Below are positions 45,731-53,398 of a stretch of 64,000 nucleotides of DNA, in pieces. The translations under genes and the position numbers were made by a program. The notes under the pieces are model-generated. The model did no database searches and was not told where the DNA came from. It saw nothing but the letters and a program-made list of their open reading frames with translations. Each line of letters begins with the position of its first letter. Position 1 is the stretch's first letter. The stretch comes from Methylobacterium crusticola (GTDB taxonomy: Bacteria; Pseudomonadota; Alphaproteobacteria; Rhizobiales; Beijerinckiaceae), in NCBI RefSeq assembly GCF_003574465.1, contig NZ_QOWC01000008.1:1-64000 (forward strand), in the 5' to 3' direction.

Positions 45731-46147
45731 TCACGGCCGCGCCAGCGCCCGCCGCAGGGCGTCGGGGAGGCGGATCGCCCTGCCCTCCCGCACGCAGGCG
45801 ACCACGACCTCGGCGCGCACCAGGGTCTCGCCGCCCCGGCGCACCTCCTGGGCCATGTGCAGGGAGGCGCCGCGCATCTCGCGGGTGGCGGTGAGCACCG
45901 TCAGGGCGTCGTCCATGCGGGCGGGCCTGAGGAAGTCGAGGCTCATCCGGCGCACCACGAAGACGAGGCCGTTCGCCTCCCGGTGCAGGTCCGACTGGTC
46001 GCCCGCCAGCCCGCGCAGCAGCTCGGTGCGCCCCCGCTCCATGAAGCGCAGGTAGCTCGCGTGGTAGACGAAGCCCGAGAAGTCCGTGTCCTCGTAGTAG
46101 ACGCGCACGGGCAGGGCGTGGGCGCCCTCCGGGATCGGTTCGGTCAC
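45731..46147 (-). CDS. ybgC: Tol-Pal associated acyl-CoA thioesterase YbgC
   Basis: A 138-residue hotdog-fold 4-hydroxybenzoyl-CoA thioesterase family member. The active-site segment VRVYYEDTDFSGFVYHASYL carries the catalytic Asp and is followed by RFMERGRTELLRGL. Usually encoded next to tolQ, where it hydrolyses acyl-CoA or acyl-ACP and may link phospholipid metabolism to the Tol system. It follows ruvB by 36 bp. Confidence 0.94.
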   Translation of the reverse strand: MTEPIPEGAHALPVRVYYEDTDFSGFVYHASYLRFMERGRTELLRGLAGDQSDLHREANGLVFVVRRMSLDFLRPARMDDALTVLTATREMRGASLHMAQEVRRGGETLVRAEVVVACVREGRAIRLPDALRRALARP

Positions 46148-46183
46148 GGGGCGCCTACCCGGGCCGCCCGCGGCGCGCCGCCC

Positions 46184-47230
46184 TCATGCCTCCTCGTCCC
46201 CGGTGAACAGCCCGAACTGCGCCGCCGTCTCGCGGCTCGGCTCGGGCAGGCCGAGGTGGCGGAAGGCGTGGGCGGTGAGCACCCGTCCGCGGGGCGTGCG
46301 CTGCACGAACCCCTTCTGGATCAGGTAGGGCTCGATGATCTCCTCGATGGCGTCGCGCGGCTCCGACAGCGCCGCCGCGATGGTCTCGACGCCGACCGGC
46401 CCGCCGTTGAAGGAGTGCGCGATGATGGTGAGGTACTTGCGGTCCATGGTGTCGAGCCCGGCCGGGTCGACGTCGAGGAGCCGCAGCGCCCGGTCGGCGA
46501 TGGCCCGGGTGATGGTGGGGGCGTCGTCCACGATCGCGAAGTCGCGCACGCGCCGCAGCAGTCGGCCGGCGATGCGGGGCGTGCCGCGGGCGCGCTTGGC
46601 GATCTCGTTGGCGCCGTCCGGCGCCATGCCGATGCCGAGCACCCGGGCGCCGCGGCCGACGATCAGCTCGAGCTCGTCGATGTCGTAGAACTCGAGCCGG
46701 ATCGGGATGCCGAAGCGGTCGCGCAGGGGCGTCGTCAGCAGGCCCGCCCGCGTGGTGGCGGCCACCAGGGTGAATTTCGGCAGCTCGATCTTCACCGAGC
46801 GGGCGGCCGGCCCCTCGCCGATGATCAGGTCGAGCTGGTAATCCTCCATGGCCGGATAGAGGATCTCCTCCACGGCCGGGTTGAGGCGGTGGATCTCGTC
46901 GATGAAGAGCACGTCGCGCTCTTCCAGGTTGGTGAGCTGGGCCGCGAGGTCGCCGGCCTTGGCGATCACCGGGCCGGAGGTCGAGCGGAAGTTCACCCCG
47001 AGCTCGCGGGCGACGATCTGCGCGAGGGTGGTCTTGCCGAGGCCGGGAGGGCCGACGAACAGGACGTGGTCCAGGGCCTGGCCCGTCTTCTTGGCCGCGT
47101 CGATGAAGACCTGGAGGTTGGCCCGCGCCGCCCGCTGGCCGGTGAAGTCGGCGAGGCTCAGCGGCCGGATCGAGGCCTCGAGGTCGTCCTCGCGGCGCTC
47201 GGGGGTGAGGAGGGCTCGGGGCTTGCTCAA
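46184..47230 (-). CDS. ruvB: Holliday junction branch migration ATPase RuvB
   Basis: A 348-residue AAA+ helicase that drives branch migration with RuvA. Walker A is GPPGLGKTT, Walker [10 protein letters not shown], sensor 1 [11 protein letters not shown], and the arginine-finger region [17 protein letters not shown]; the winged-helix end contains [15 protein letters not shown] and [13 protein letters not shown]. The first conserved block is [11 protein letters not shown]. The ruvC and ruvA genes commonly upstream are absent; a GST gene lies there instead. Confidence 0.97.
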   Translation of the reverse strand: MSKPRALLTPERREDDLEASIRPLSLADFTGQRAARANLQVFIDAAKKTGQALDHVLFVGPPGLGKTTLAQIVARELGVNFRSTSGPVIAKAGDLAAQLTNLEERDVLFIDEIHRLNPAVEEILYPAMEDYQLDLIIGEGPAARSVKIELPKFTLVAATTRAGLLTTPLRDRFGIPIRLEFYDIDELELIVGRGARVLGIGMAPDGANEIAKRARGTPRIAGRLLRRVRDFAIVDDAPTITRAIADRALRLLDVDPAGLDTMDRKYLTIIAHSFNGGPVGVETIAAALSEPRDAIEEIIEPYLIQKGFVQRTPRGRVLTAHAFRHLGLPEPSRETAAQFGLFTGDEEA

Positions 47231-47270
47231 CGAACGGGACCTGGCTCGACGGGGCTCGGGCGGGGGACGG

Positions 47271-47325
47271 CGGGCAGGGTCGGGCGCGGCGGACGGCCCG
47301 CCATCCCCCGCTCCGACCCTGCCCG
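47271..47325. repeat. Inverted repeat upstream of ruvB
   Basis: CGGGCAGGGTCGG (47271-47283) and its exact inverse (47313-47325) enclose a 29-nt loop. A GGGGGA/TCCCCC pair partly crosses it. Possible terminator of the GST gene or a ruvB leader structure; no T tract. Confidence 0.45.
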
Positions 47326-47449
47326 CTCCCCGGATGTAGTCATCCCGGCCTGTCGCACAACGCGACCGATCGCGCTACGCTCCGGCCCCGCGGCGCCCGG
47401 GGCCCCGCGGCGCCCGGGGCCCCGGCCCGCGCGCCGGGCCCCGGCGCGC

Positions 47450-48106
47450 TCAGAACTCCATGTCGAGCTCCTCGATCTCCTCCGGCTCGTCCGCCGCCGC
47501 CGCGATCCATTCCCGCATCAGCGCCCAGTCCATGACGTGGTCGCGGTAGGCCGCGCAGGCCCGCGGCAGGCCGACGCCGTAGGTGACGAAGCGCGAGCAG
47601 ACCGGGGCGTACATGGCGTCCGCCACCACGGGGTCGCGCCCGAACAGGTAGGGACCGCCGTGGGCCGTGAGCGCCGCCTCCCAGATCTCGACGATGCGGG
47701 CGATGTCGGACTGCGCGCCCCCCCAGACCTTGAACTCGGCGTAGCGGGCCCGGAGGTTCATCGGCAGGGCCGAGCGCAGATTGATGAAGCCTGCGTGCAT
47801 CTCGCCCGAGATCGAGCGCGACCAGGACCGGTCCACGAGCCCGTCGGGCAGGAGCCGGGCCTCGGGCCGCACCTCGGTCAGGTACTGCGCGATGGCGAGC
47901 ACGTCCCAGACCTTCACCGGGCCGTGGGTGAGGCGCGGCACGAGGAACGAGGGCGACAGGTGCAGGAGCTCGGCCCGGCTCGCGGCGTCGCCGCCGGGGA
48001 GCACCTCCGCGTCGAAGTCGAGGCCGGCCATGCGGCAGAGGAGCCAGCCCCGGAGCGACCACGACGAGTAGTTGCGGCTTGAGATCGTCAGCGTCGCCTC
48101 GGCCAT
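47450..48106 (-). CDS. Glutathione S-transferase family protein
   Basis: A 218-residue GST-like protein. The thioredoxin-like domain starts TLTISSRNYSSWSLRGWLLC with the catalytic Ser/Tyr region, followed by SPSFLVPRLTHG and VWDVLAIAQYL. The second domain contains ADAMYAPVCSRFVTYGVGLP, and the protein ends DEPEEIEELDMEF. ATG 48106 is supported by GGGGAGGA. Substrate unknown; same subgroup as YfcF-like and maleylacetoacetate-type GSTs is possible. It is divergent from the PHA depolymerase gene. Confidence 0.87.
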   Translation of the reverse strand: MAEATLTISSRNYSSWSLRGWLLCRMAGLDFDAEVLPGGDAASRAELLHLSPSFLVPRLTHGPVKVWDVLAIAQYLTEVRPEARLLPDGLVDRSWSRSISGEMHAGFINLRSALPMNLRARYAEFKVWGGAQSDIARIVEIWEAALTAHGGPYLFGRDPVVADAMYAPVCSRFVTYGVGLPRACAAYRDHVMDWALMREWIAAAADEPEEIEELDMEF

Positions 48107-48414
48107 CCGGTCCTCCCCGGGCCGTCGCTCCGGCCCGTCCTCGCCCGGGCGCAGATCCAAGACTCGTGCCGGGGGCGGAGCCGTGTCCCGTGCCGGGGCC
48201 GGGGACCCGCGCCGGGGTTGAAGCGCGGGCCGGGGCGGGCGCCGCGGGATCCAACGCGCTGCTTGGCACGCCAGTCGCATCCCGCTTCCGTCACGGGGCG
48301 GCGCGCCGGCGCCGCCCCGAACGAACGTCACGTCGCGGAGGACCGAGCTTTGCCCTACGTCTGCGGCCCGGCGGGCGGGTCTCCTCGCGTGTCGGTGTGG
48401 GAGTGCCCGGGCTG
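48107..48414. other. Divergent intergenic region, GST / PHA depolymerase
   Basis: 308 bp of GC-rich DNA with short imperfect direct repeats of GTGCCGGGG type around 48167-48205. It must hold promoters for the two divergent genes; no clear -35/-10 pair or operator is seen. Confidence 0.45.
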
Positions 48415-49629
48415 ATGCTCTACGACGCCTTCGAGTTCCGGTCCGACCTCGCCGCCGCCACGCGGTCCTGGGGCCGCCTCCTCCACGACGGGGCCTCGCC
48501 CTGGACGCAGGCCGGCTACCGCGAGCCCGCGACCTGGCTCGCGGCGGCCGCCCGGATGATGATGCGGGCCGGCCTGACCCACACCCGGCCGCCCTACGGC
48601 ATCGACGGCGTCGCGGTGGGCAACCGCGAGGTGCCGGTGACCGAGGAGGCGGTGCTGAGGACGCCCTTCGGCACGCTGCTGCGCTTCCGCAAGGACCTCG
48701 CCGGCGAGCAGCCGCGGGTGCTGGTGGTGGCCCCGCTCTCGGGCCACTTCGCCACGCTCCTGCGCGGCACCGTGCGCACGCTCCTTGCCGACCACGACGT
48801 CTACGTCACGGACTGGCACAACGCCCGGGACGTGCCCGTGGAGGCGGGCCGGTTCGGCTTCGACGACTACGTGGCGCACCTGGTGACGTTCCTCGAGACC
48901 ATGGGGGAGGGCTCGCACCTCGTCGCGGTCTGCCAGCCGGCCGTGCAGGCGCTCGCCGCCGCGGCCGTGATGGCTGAGAGCCGCAACGCCGCCCACCCGG
49001 CCAGCATGACCCTGATGGCCGGGCCGGTGGACACCCGCATCAACCCGACCAAGGTCAACGCGCTCGCCACCTCGAAGCCGATCGCGTGGTTCGAGCGCAA
49101 CCTGATCGCCACGGTGCCGCGCCGCCACGCCGGAGCGGGCCGCCGGGTCTATCCCGGCTTCATGCAGGTGATGGCGTTCATGTCGATGAACGCCGCCCGC
49201 CACATGCACGGCCACCTCGACCTGTTCTGGCACCTCGCCGAGGGCGAAGACGCCAAGGCCCGGGCGATCGAGACCTTCTACGACGAGTACTTCGCCGTGC
49301 TCGACCTCCCGGCCGAGTTCTACCTGGAGACGGTCCGGACCGTGTTCCAGGAGGCGACGCTCGCCAGGAACGAGCTGACCTTCCGGGGCGCGCCGATCGA
49401 CATGCGGGCGATCCGCAGGACCGCCCTGATGACGGTCGAGGGCGAGCGCGACGACATCTGCTCCGTCGGCCAGACGATGGCGGCGCAGGACCTCTGCTCC
49501 GGCCTGCGGCCGTTCCGCAAGCGCCACCACCTCCAGGCCGGCGTCGGCCATTACGGGGTCTTCTCCGGCCGCAAGTGGGAGAACCAGACCTACCCGCTCG
49601 TGCGCAACTTCATCCAGGCCAACGCCTGA
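48415..49629 (+). CDS. phaZ: Intracellular polyhydroxyalkanoate depolymerase
   Basis: A 404-residue alpha/beta-hydrolase that mobilises polyhydroxybutyrate granules. The nucleophile elbow is VAVCQPAVQA, with Cys in place of Ser as in intracellular PhaZ; the Asp is probably in TVEGERDDIC, and the His in AGVGHYGVFSGRKW. PhaZ-typical segments include HDVYVTDWHNARDVP and YPGFMQVMAFMSMN. ATG 48415 fits the family start; GTG 48403 is an alternative. Free-standing, transcribed toward rpsU. Confidence 0.93.
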   Translation: MLYDAFEFRSDLAAATRSWGRLLHDGASPWTQAGYREPATWLAAAARMMMRAGLTHTRPPYGIDGVAVGNREVPVTEEAVLRTPFGTLLRFRKDLAGEQPRVLVVAPLSGHFATLLRGTVRTLLADHDVYVTDWHNARDVPVEAGRFGFDDYVAHLVTFLETMGEGSHLVAVCQPAVQALAAAAVMAESRNAAHPASMTLMAGPVDTRINPTKVNALATSKPIAWFERNLIATVPRRHAGAGRRVYPGFMQVMAFMSMNAARHMHGHLDLFWHLAEGEDAKARAIETFYDEYFAVLDLPAEFYLETVRTVFQEATLARNELTFRGAPIDMRAIRRTALMTVEGERDDICSVGQTMAAQDLCSGLRPFRKRHHLQAGVGHYGVFSGRKWENQTYPLVRNFIQANA

Positions 49630-49912
49630 CGGCGCCCGGGCGCCGGATCATCGGGCGCCGCCCGAAATTTCCGCCGGCGCCGCGCTGGACGGTTGGAAGT
49701 CGGGCGCGGTTGGTGTATGGCCCCGGATGAGGCGCATCACGCGCGCCGACAGCTTGCGCCGCACCCCGGCCAATCGCGATGGTTGAAGCCCCTCCCGGTC
49801 CGAAAGGGCCGGGCGCCGGGGCGCATTTCGGTTGTCCAGGCCGGCAGCCCTCCGGGCGCGGTGGCGCGCAAGGTCGGCGCCCATCAGGATCACACGGCAG
49901 AGGATTCTACCC

Positions 49913-50215
49913 TTGCAGGTACTCGTTCGGGACAACAACGTCGATCAGGCGCTCCGCGTGCTCAAGAAGAAGATGCAGCGCGAGGGCATCTTCCGCGAGA
50001 TGAAGCAGCGCAAGGCGTACGAGAAGCCGTCCGTGCGCAAGGCCCGCGAGAAGGCGGAGGCCGTGCGCCGCGCCCGCAAGCAGGCCCGCAAGACCGCGAT
50101 CCGCGAGGGCCTGATCGCCGCTCCGAAGCCGAAGCCCCGCGTCGGCGCCCCGCGCCGCCCGGCGATGCCCTCGGCGGCTCCCGCCCCGATCGGGACCGGA
50201 ACCGGCAACGCCTGA
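49913..50215 (+). CDS. rpsU: 30S ribosomal protein S21
   Basis: A 100-residue small-subunit protein beginning [20 protein letters not shown] from a TTG start at 49913, with AGAGGA 7 bp upstream. The S21 core ([32 protein letters not shown]) spans about 70 residues. A Pro/Ala-rich tail (about 75-100) extends beyond the core. TTG starts are usual for alphaproteobacterial rpsU. It is followed by three consecutive hairpins. Confidence 0.96.
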   Translation: MQVLVRDNNVDQALRVLKKKMQREGIFREMKQRKAYEKPSVRKAREKAEAVRRARKQARKTAIREGLIAAPKPKPRVGAPRRPAMPSAAPAPIGTGTGNA

Positions 50216-50258
50216 GGCGCGAGCCCGTCGCGCGCGGCGGGCATCCTGAGGATCGACG

Positions 50259-50283
50259 AGCCCGCCGCGCGCGGCGGGCTTTC
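50259..50283 (+). terminator. rpsU terminator hairpin
   Basis: A perfect 22-bp palindrome (arms AGCCCGCCGCG / CGCGGCGGGCT, 50259-50280) followed by TTC. Similar hairpins flank it at 50223-50242 and 50295-50318, all with GAGCCCG/CGGGC stems. Confidence 0.75.
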
Positions 50284-50372
50284 TGCGGACCGTCGAGCCC
50301 GCCCCGTGCGGCGGGCTCCTGGGGACCACCGAGCGGCCCGGCGCCCCTGGCGCGCGGGCCTCGTCGTCGTGG

Positions 50373-50756
50373 TCAGGCCGCCGCCCCGATCGCGGCCCGC
50401 TCGGCCTCGACCAGCACGTCCAGGGGCCGCCAGGGCTTGGGCATGTAGACCGCGTGGTCCGGCAGGGACCGGCCCGGGCCCGACGGGGAGGTCACCACCA
50501 CCCGCACGTCGGGCCAGTTCCGGTCGACCGTCTGGGCGAGGGCGACGCCGTCCATGTCGCCCGAGAGCGCCATCTCGGTGAACAGGAGGGCGACGTCCGG
50601 GCCGTGGCGGCGCATCACCGCCAGGGCATCCTCGGCGCTCCCGCACTCGATCACGTCGAGGTCGGTCTCCTCGAGGATGGCTGCCGCGAAGTCGCGCACG
50701 GCCTCGTCGTCCTCCACCACGACGGCGATCGGACCGGTGGATGCAGCTCTGCCCAA
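50373..50756 (-). CDS. Receiver-only response regulator with Glu at the phospho-site
   Basis: A 127-residue stand-alone receiver domain. The acidic pocket is IAVVVEDDEAV, the Thr/Ser switch VVVTSPSG and the conserved Lys YMPKPW. By comparison with related alphaproteobacterial receivers, which read FTD at the end of strand 3, this one has LLFTEM (followed by ALSGDMDG), so the phospho-acceptor Asp is Glu. It may be locked in an active-like state. The start is TTG 50756, 5 bp after a perfect AGGAGG; no ATG is available. No kinase gene is adjacent. Confidence 0.85.
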   Translation of the reverse strand: MGRAASTGPIAVVVEDDEAVRDFAAAILEETDLDVIECGSAEDALAVMRRHGPDVALLFTEMALSGDMDGVALAQTVDRNWPDVRVVVTSPSGPGRSLPDHAVYMPKPWRPLDVLVEAERAAIGAAA

Positions 50757-51147
50757 AATGGCCTCCTGAGGTTCTGTCTGTCGTGATGCCCGGCGGCGCC
50801 GTCCCGGGACGAAGGGCGCCTGCGGGAGCCGAGCAACTCCCGGGCGCGGGCACGGCGCGGTCCGCCCACGCACGCCCGTCGTGGGCCGGCAATCCGAAAC
50901 ACGCCGGCGTGACCCATCAACGGGCCACGGCAGACATCGATCCCGCGGCGGATCCGGTCTTTGAGGGCAGGCGCGCCGGCCAGGCCCCGGCGTCCTTTCA
51001 ACCATGCCGTGTCGCTGGGCATGGTGCGCCGCATTAACGCGCTGTTCACCACGCCGGGCGGAATGTTACGGTCCAGTGACGGCGGACGGTGCGCGGCTCC
51101 CCCGAACGGGTCGCGCCGGCCTCCGCATCGCGAAGGGTGCCGAGCCG
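50757..51147. other. Divergent intergenic region
   Basis: 391 bp between the receiver gene (minus) and the amidotransferase gene (plus). Less GC-rich patches at about 50765-50780 and 51010-51075 probably contain the two promoters. No convincing -35/-10 pair, hairpin or gene. Confidence 0.45.
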
Positions 51148-51951
51148 ATGTGCCGCTTCCTCGCCTATCACGGCGACCCGGTCTATCTCGACGAGCTCGT
51201 CTGCGCGCCGACCCATTCCCTGGTGCACCAGTCCCTCCACGCCGCCGAGGCGAAGACCGAGACGAACGGCGACGGCTTCGGCATCGGCTGGTACGGCGAG
51301 CGCCCGGAGCCGGGCCTCTACCGCGAGGTGCGCCCCGCCTGGTCGGACGAGAACCTGCGCAGCCTCTCCCGCCAGATCCGCGCCCGCACCTTCTTCGCGC
51401 ATGTCCGGGCCTCGACCGGCACCTCCACCACGCGGGCGAACTGCCATCCTTTCGCGCATGGCCGCCACTTGTTCATGCACAACGGCCAGATCGGCGGCTA
51501 CGGGCGCATCAAGCGCCGGCTCGAGGCCCTGATCCCGGACGCGCTCTACGAATCCCGGCAGGGCTCGACCGACTCCGAGGCCCTCTTCCTCCTCGCCCTG
51601 GCGAACGGGGTCGAGCGTGACCCGGTCGGGGCGATGGCCGAGACCCTCGCGACCGTCCGCGGCCTGATGCGGCAGGCGGGCATCGACGAGCCCCTGCGCT
51701 TCACCGCAATCCTGACCGACGGCGAGGGCCTGACCGCCTACCGCTGGGCCTGCGACGGCCGGCCCCCGAGCCTGTACTGGCGCGAGACCGCGTCCGGCCT
51801 CGTCGTGGTCTCCGAGCCGATCGACGGGCGGCGCGACGGCTGGAACGTGGTGCCCAAGGGCGCGACCCTGGTGGCGCGGGCCGGCGAGGCCACGCGCCTG
51901 ATCGAGCCCGACGCCGCGGGCCGCCGGTTCGCCGCGACCCTCGCGGCCTGA
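51148..51951 (+). CDS. Class II glutamine amidotransferase, YafJ-like
   Basis: A 267-residue Ntn-type amidotransferase. Cys2 (MCRFLAYHG) is the catalytic nucleophile after Met removal; GDGFGIGWYGE, RARTFFAHVRAS and NCHPFAHGRHLFMHNGQIGG form the glutamine site. Proteins of this type (YafJ/EgtC-related) release ammonia or hydrolyse gamma-glutamyl amides; EgtC acts in ergothioneine synthesis, but no other egt gene is here, so the substrate is open. The start is fixed by the Cys2 requirement. Confidence 0.9.
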   Translation: MCRFLAYHGDPVYLDELVCAPTHSLVHQSLHAAEAKTETNGDGFGIGWYGERPEPGLYREVRPAWSDENLRSLSRQIRARTFFAHVRASTGTSTTRANCHPFAHGRHLFMHNGQIGGYGRIKRRLEALIPDALYESRQGSTDSEALFLLALANGVERDPVGAMAETLATVRGLMRQAGIDEPLRFTAILTDGEGLTAYRWACDGRPPSLYWRETASGLVVVSEPIDGRRDGWNVVPKGATLVARAGEATRLIEPDAAGRRFAATLAA

Positions 51952-52007
51952 GCGCGGCCCGAGCGCCGCACGCGCGGCCTGAACGCCGCACTCGCGGCCT
52001 GAGCGCC

Positions 52008-52058
52008 CCCGCCCCGGCGCAAGCCGCCCTCCCGGCGGGCGGCTTGCGCCGGGGCGGG
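52008..52058 (+). terminator. Long hairpin after the amidotransferase gene
   Basis: Two perfect 22-bp arms (52008-52029 and 52037-52058) around a 7-nt loop TCCCGGC, with no T tract after. Preceded by a degenerate 20-bp direct repeat (51954-52002) that repeats the stop-codon context GCGGCCTGA. Confidence 0.7.
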
Positions 52059-52143
52059 CATCGTGACACCCCGTCCCCGGTCGCACCCGGGCATCGCCGC
52101 GCGCACGGCGCGGGCCCGCGGCGCGGCGGGAGGGCCCCTGCCC

Positions 52144-53355
52144 GTGAGACACGTCCTCGTCGCCGCCGCCCTGGCGGGGCTCGCCTGCCTGTCGAACGGG
52201 CCCGCCGCCGCCGAGATCTCGGACGGCGTCGTCCGGATCGGGGTCCTGTCGGACATGGCGGGCGTCTACGCCGACATCACCGGCAGGGGCTCGGTGGTGG
52301 CCGCCCGCATGGCGGCCGAGGATTGCGCCGCGGCCGAGTGCGCCGGCCTGCGGGTCGAGATCCTGTCGGCGGACCACCAGAACAAGGCGGACGTCGCCTC
52401 GGCCCTCGCCCGGGAATGGATCGACCGCCAGGGGGTCGACGCCCTCGCCGACATGTCGAACGCCGCGATCCAGCTCGCGGTGCCGCCGCTCCTGCGGGAG
52501 AAGAACCGCGTCGGCCTGTTCCCGGGCGGCACCGCCCGCCTCACGGGCGACGCCTGCGACCCCGGGCACATCGTGCAGTGGATGTGGGACACCTACGGCC
52601 AGGTCGCCGGGATCGTGCGCCAGGTCGCGGCGCCGGGAATGCGCTGGTTCCTGGTCGCGGCCGACTACGCCCTCGGCCACCAGCTCGAGGCGGACACGCG
52701 CAGCCTCGTCGCCGCCCGGGGCGGGTCGGTCGTCGGCGCGGTCCGCCACGCCTTCCCGGCCGTCGACCTGTCCTCCCCGCTCCTCACCGCGCAGGCCTCC
52801 GGCGCCGAAATCGTGGCGCTCGCCAACGCGGGCGGCGACACGATCGCGGCGATCCGGACCGCCCGCGAGTTCGGCCTGACGGGCGGGGCGCAGCGCCTCG
52901 TCGCGTACTTCCTCACCGTCATGGACGTGCGGAGCCTCGGGCTCGAGGCCGCCCAGGGCACGATCCTGACCGAGGGCTTCTACTGGGATCTCGACGCCGG
53001 GACGCGGGCCTTCTCGCGGCGCTTCCGGGAGCGCCACGGCACCGTCCCGTCGACGATCCACGCCGGGATCTACTCGGCGGTGCGCCACTACCTGAGAGCG
53101 GTCGCGGCCACGCGGAGCGACGAGGCCGGGACAGTGATCGGCGCCATGCGGGCCCTGCCGATCGACGACGAGGTGGTGCGCAACGCCCGCCTGCGCGAGG
53201 ACGGCCGCATGGTGCACGACGTCTACGTCTTCCGGGTCAAGGCGCCCGGCGCCTCGACCGGCGAGTGGGACACCTACGACCGCATCGCCACGATCCCGGG
53301 CGACGAGGCCTTCCGGCCCCTGGCGGAGAGCACCTGCCCGGCCCTCAGGAGGTGA
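52144..53355 (+). CDS. Orphan ABC transporter substrate-binding protein
   Basis: A 403-residue periplasmic binding protein of the Leu/Ile/Val or amide-type family (Peripla_BP_6). The start is GTG 52144, giving a signal peptide (HVLVAAALAGLACLSNGPAAA). The mature domain starts VRIGVLSDMAGVYADITGRG. Signatures GFYWDLDAGTRAFSRRF and TIHAGIYSAVRHYLRAV are typical of the amide/urea-like binding proteins common in Rhizobiales. No permease or ATPase is near, so it may share a transporter or act in signalling. Convergent with polA. Confidence 0.87.
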   Translation: MRHVLVAAALAGLACLSNGPAAAEISDGVVRIGVLSDMAGVYADITGRGSVVAARMAAEDCAAAECAGLRVEILSADHQNKADVASALAREWIDRQGVDALADMSNAAIQLAVPPLLREKNRVGLFPGGTARLTGDACDPGHIVQWMWDTYGQVAGIVRQVAAPGMRWFLVAADYALGHQLEADTRSLVAARGGSVVGAVRHAFPAVDLSSPLLTAQASGAEIVALANAGGDTIAAIRTAREFGLTGGAQRLVAYFLTVMDVRSLGLEAAQGTILTEGFYWDLDAGTRAFSRRFRERHGTVPSTIHAGIYSAVRHYLRAVAATRSDEAGTVIGAMRALPIDDEVVRNARLREDGRMVHDVYVFRVKAPGASTGEWDTYDRIATIPGDEAFRPLAESTCPALRR

Positions 53356-53398
53356 GGCGCGGACCCGGGAGGCGGCCCCCGGGCGGCCTGCCGGTCCC

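Noticed and set aside
47271-47325. Riboswitch upstream of ruvB
   Set aside because: A single inverted repeat with partly crossing pairs does not match any riboswitch class I can recognise.
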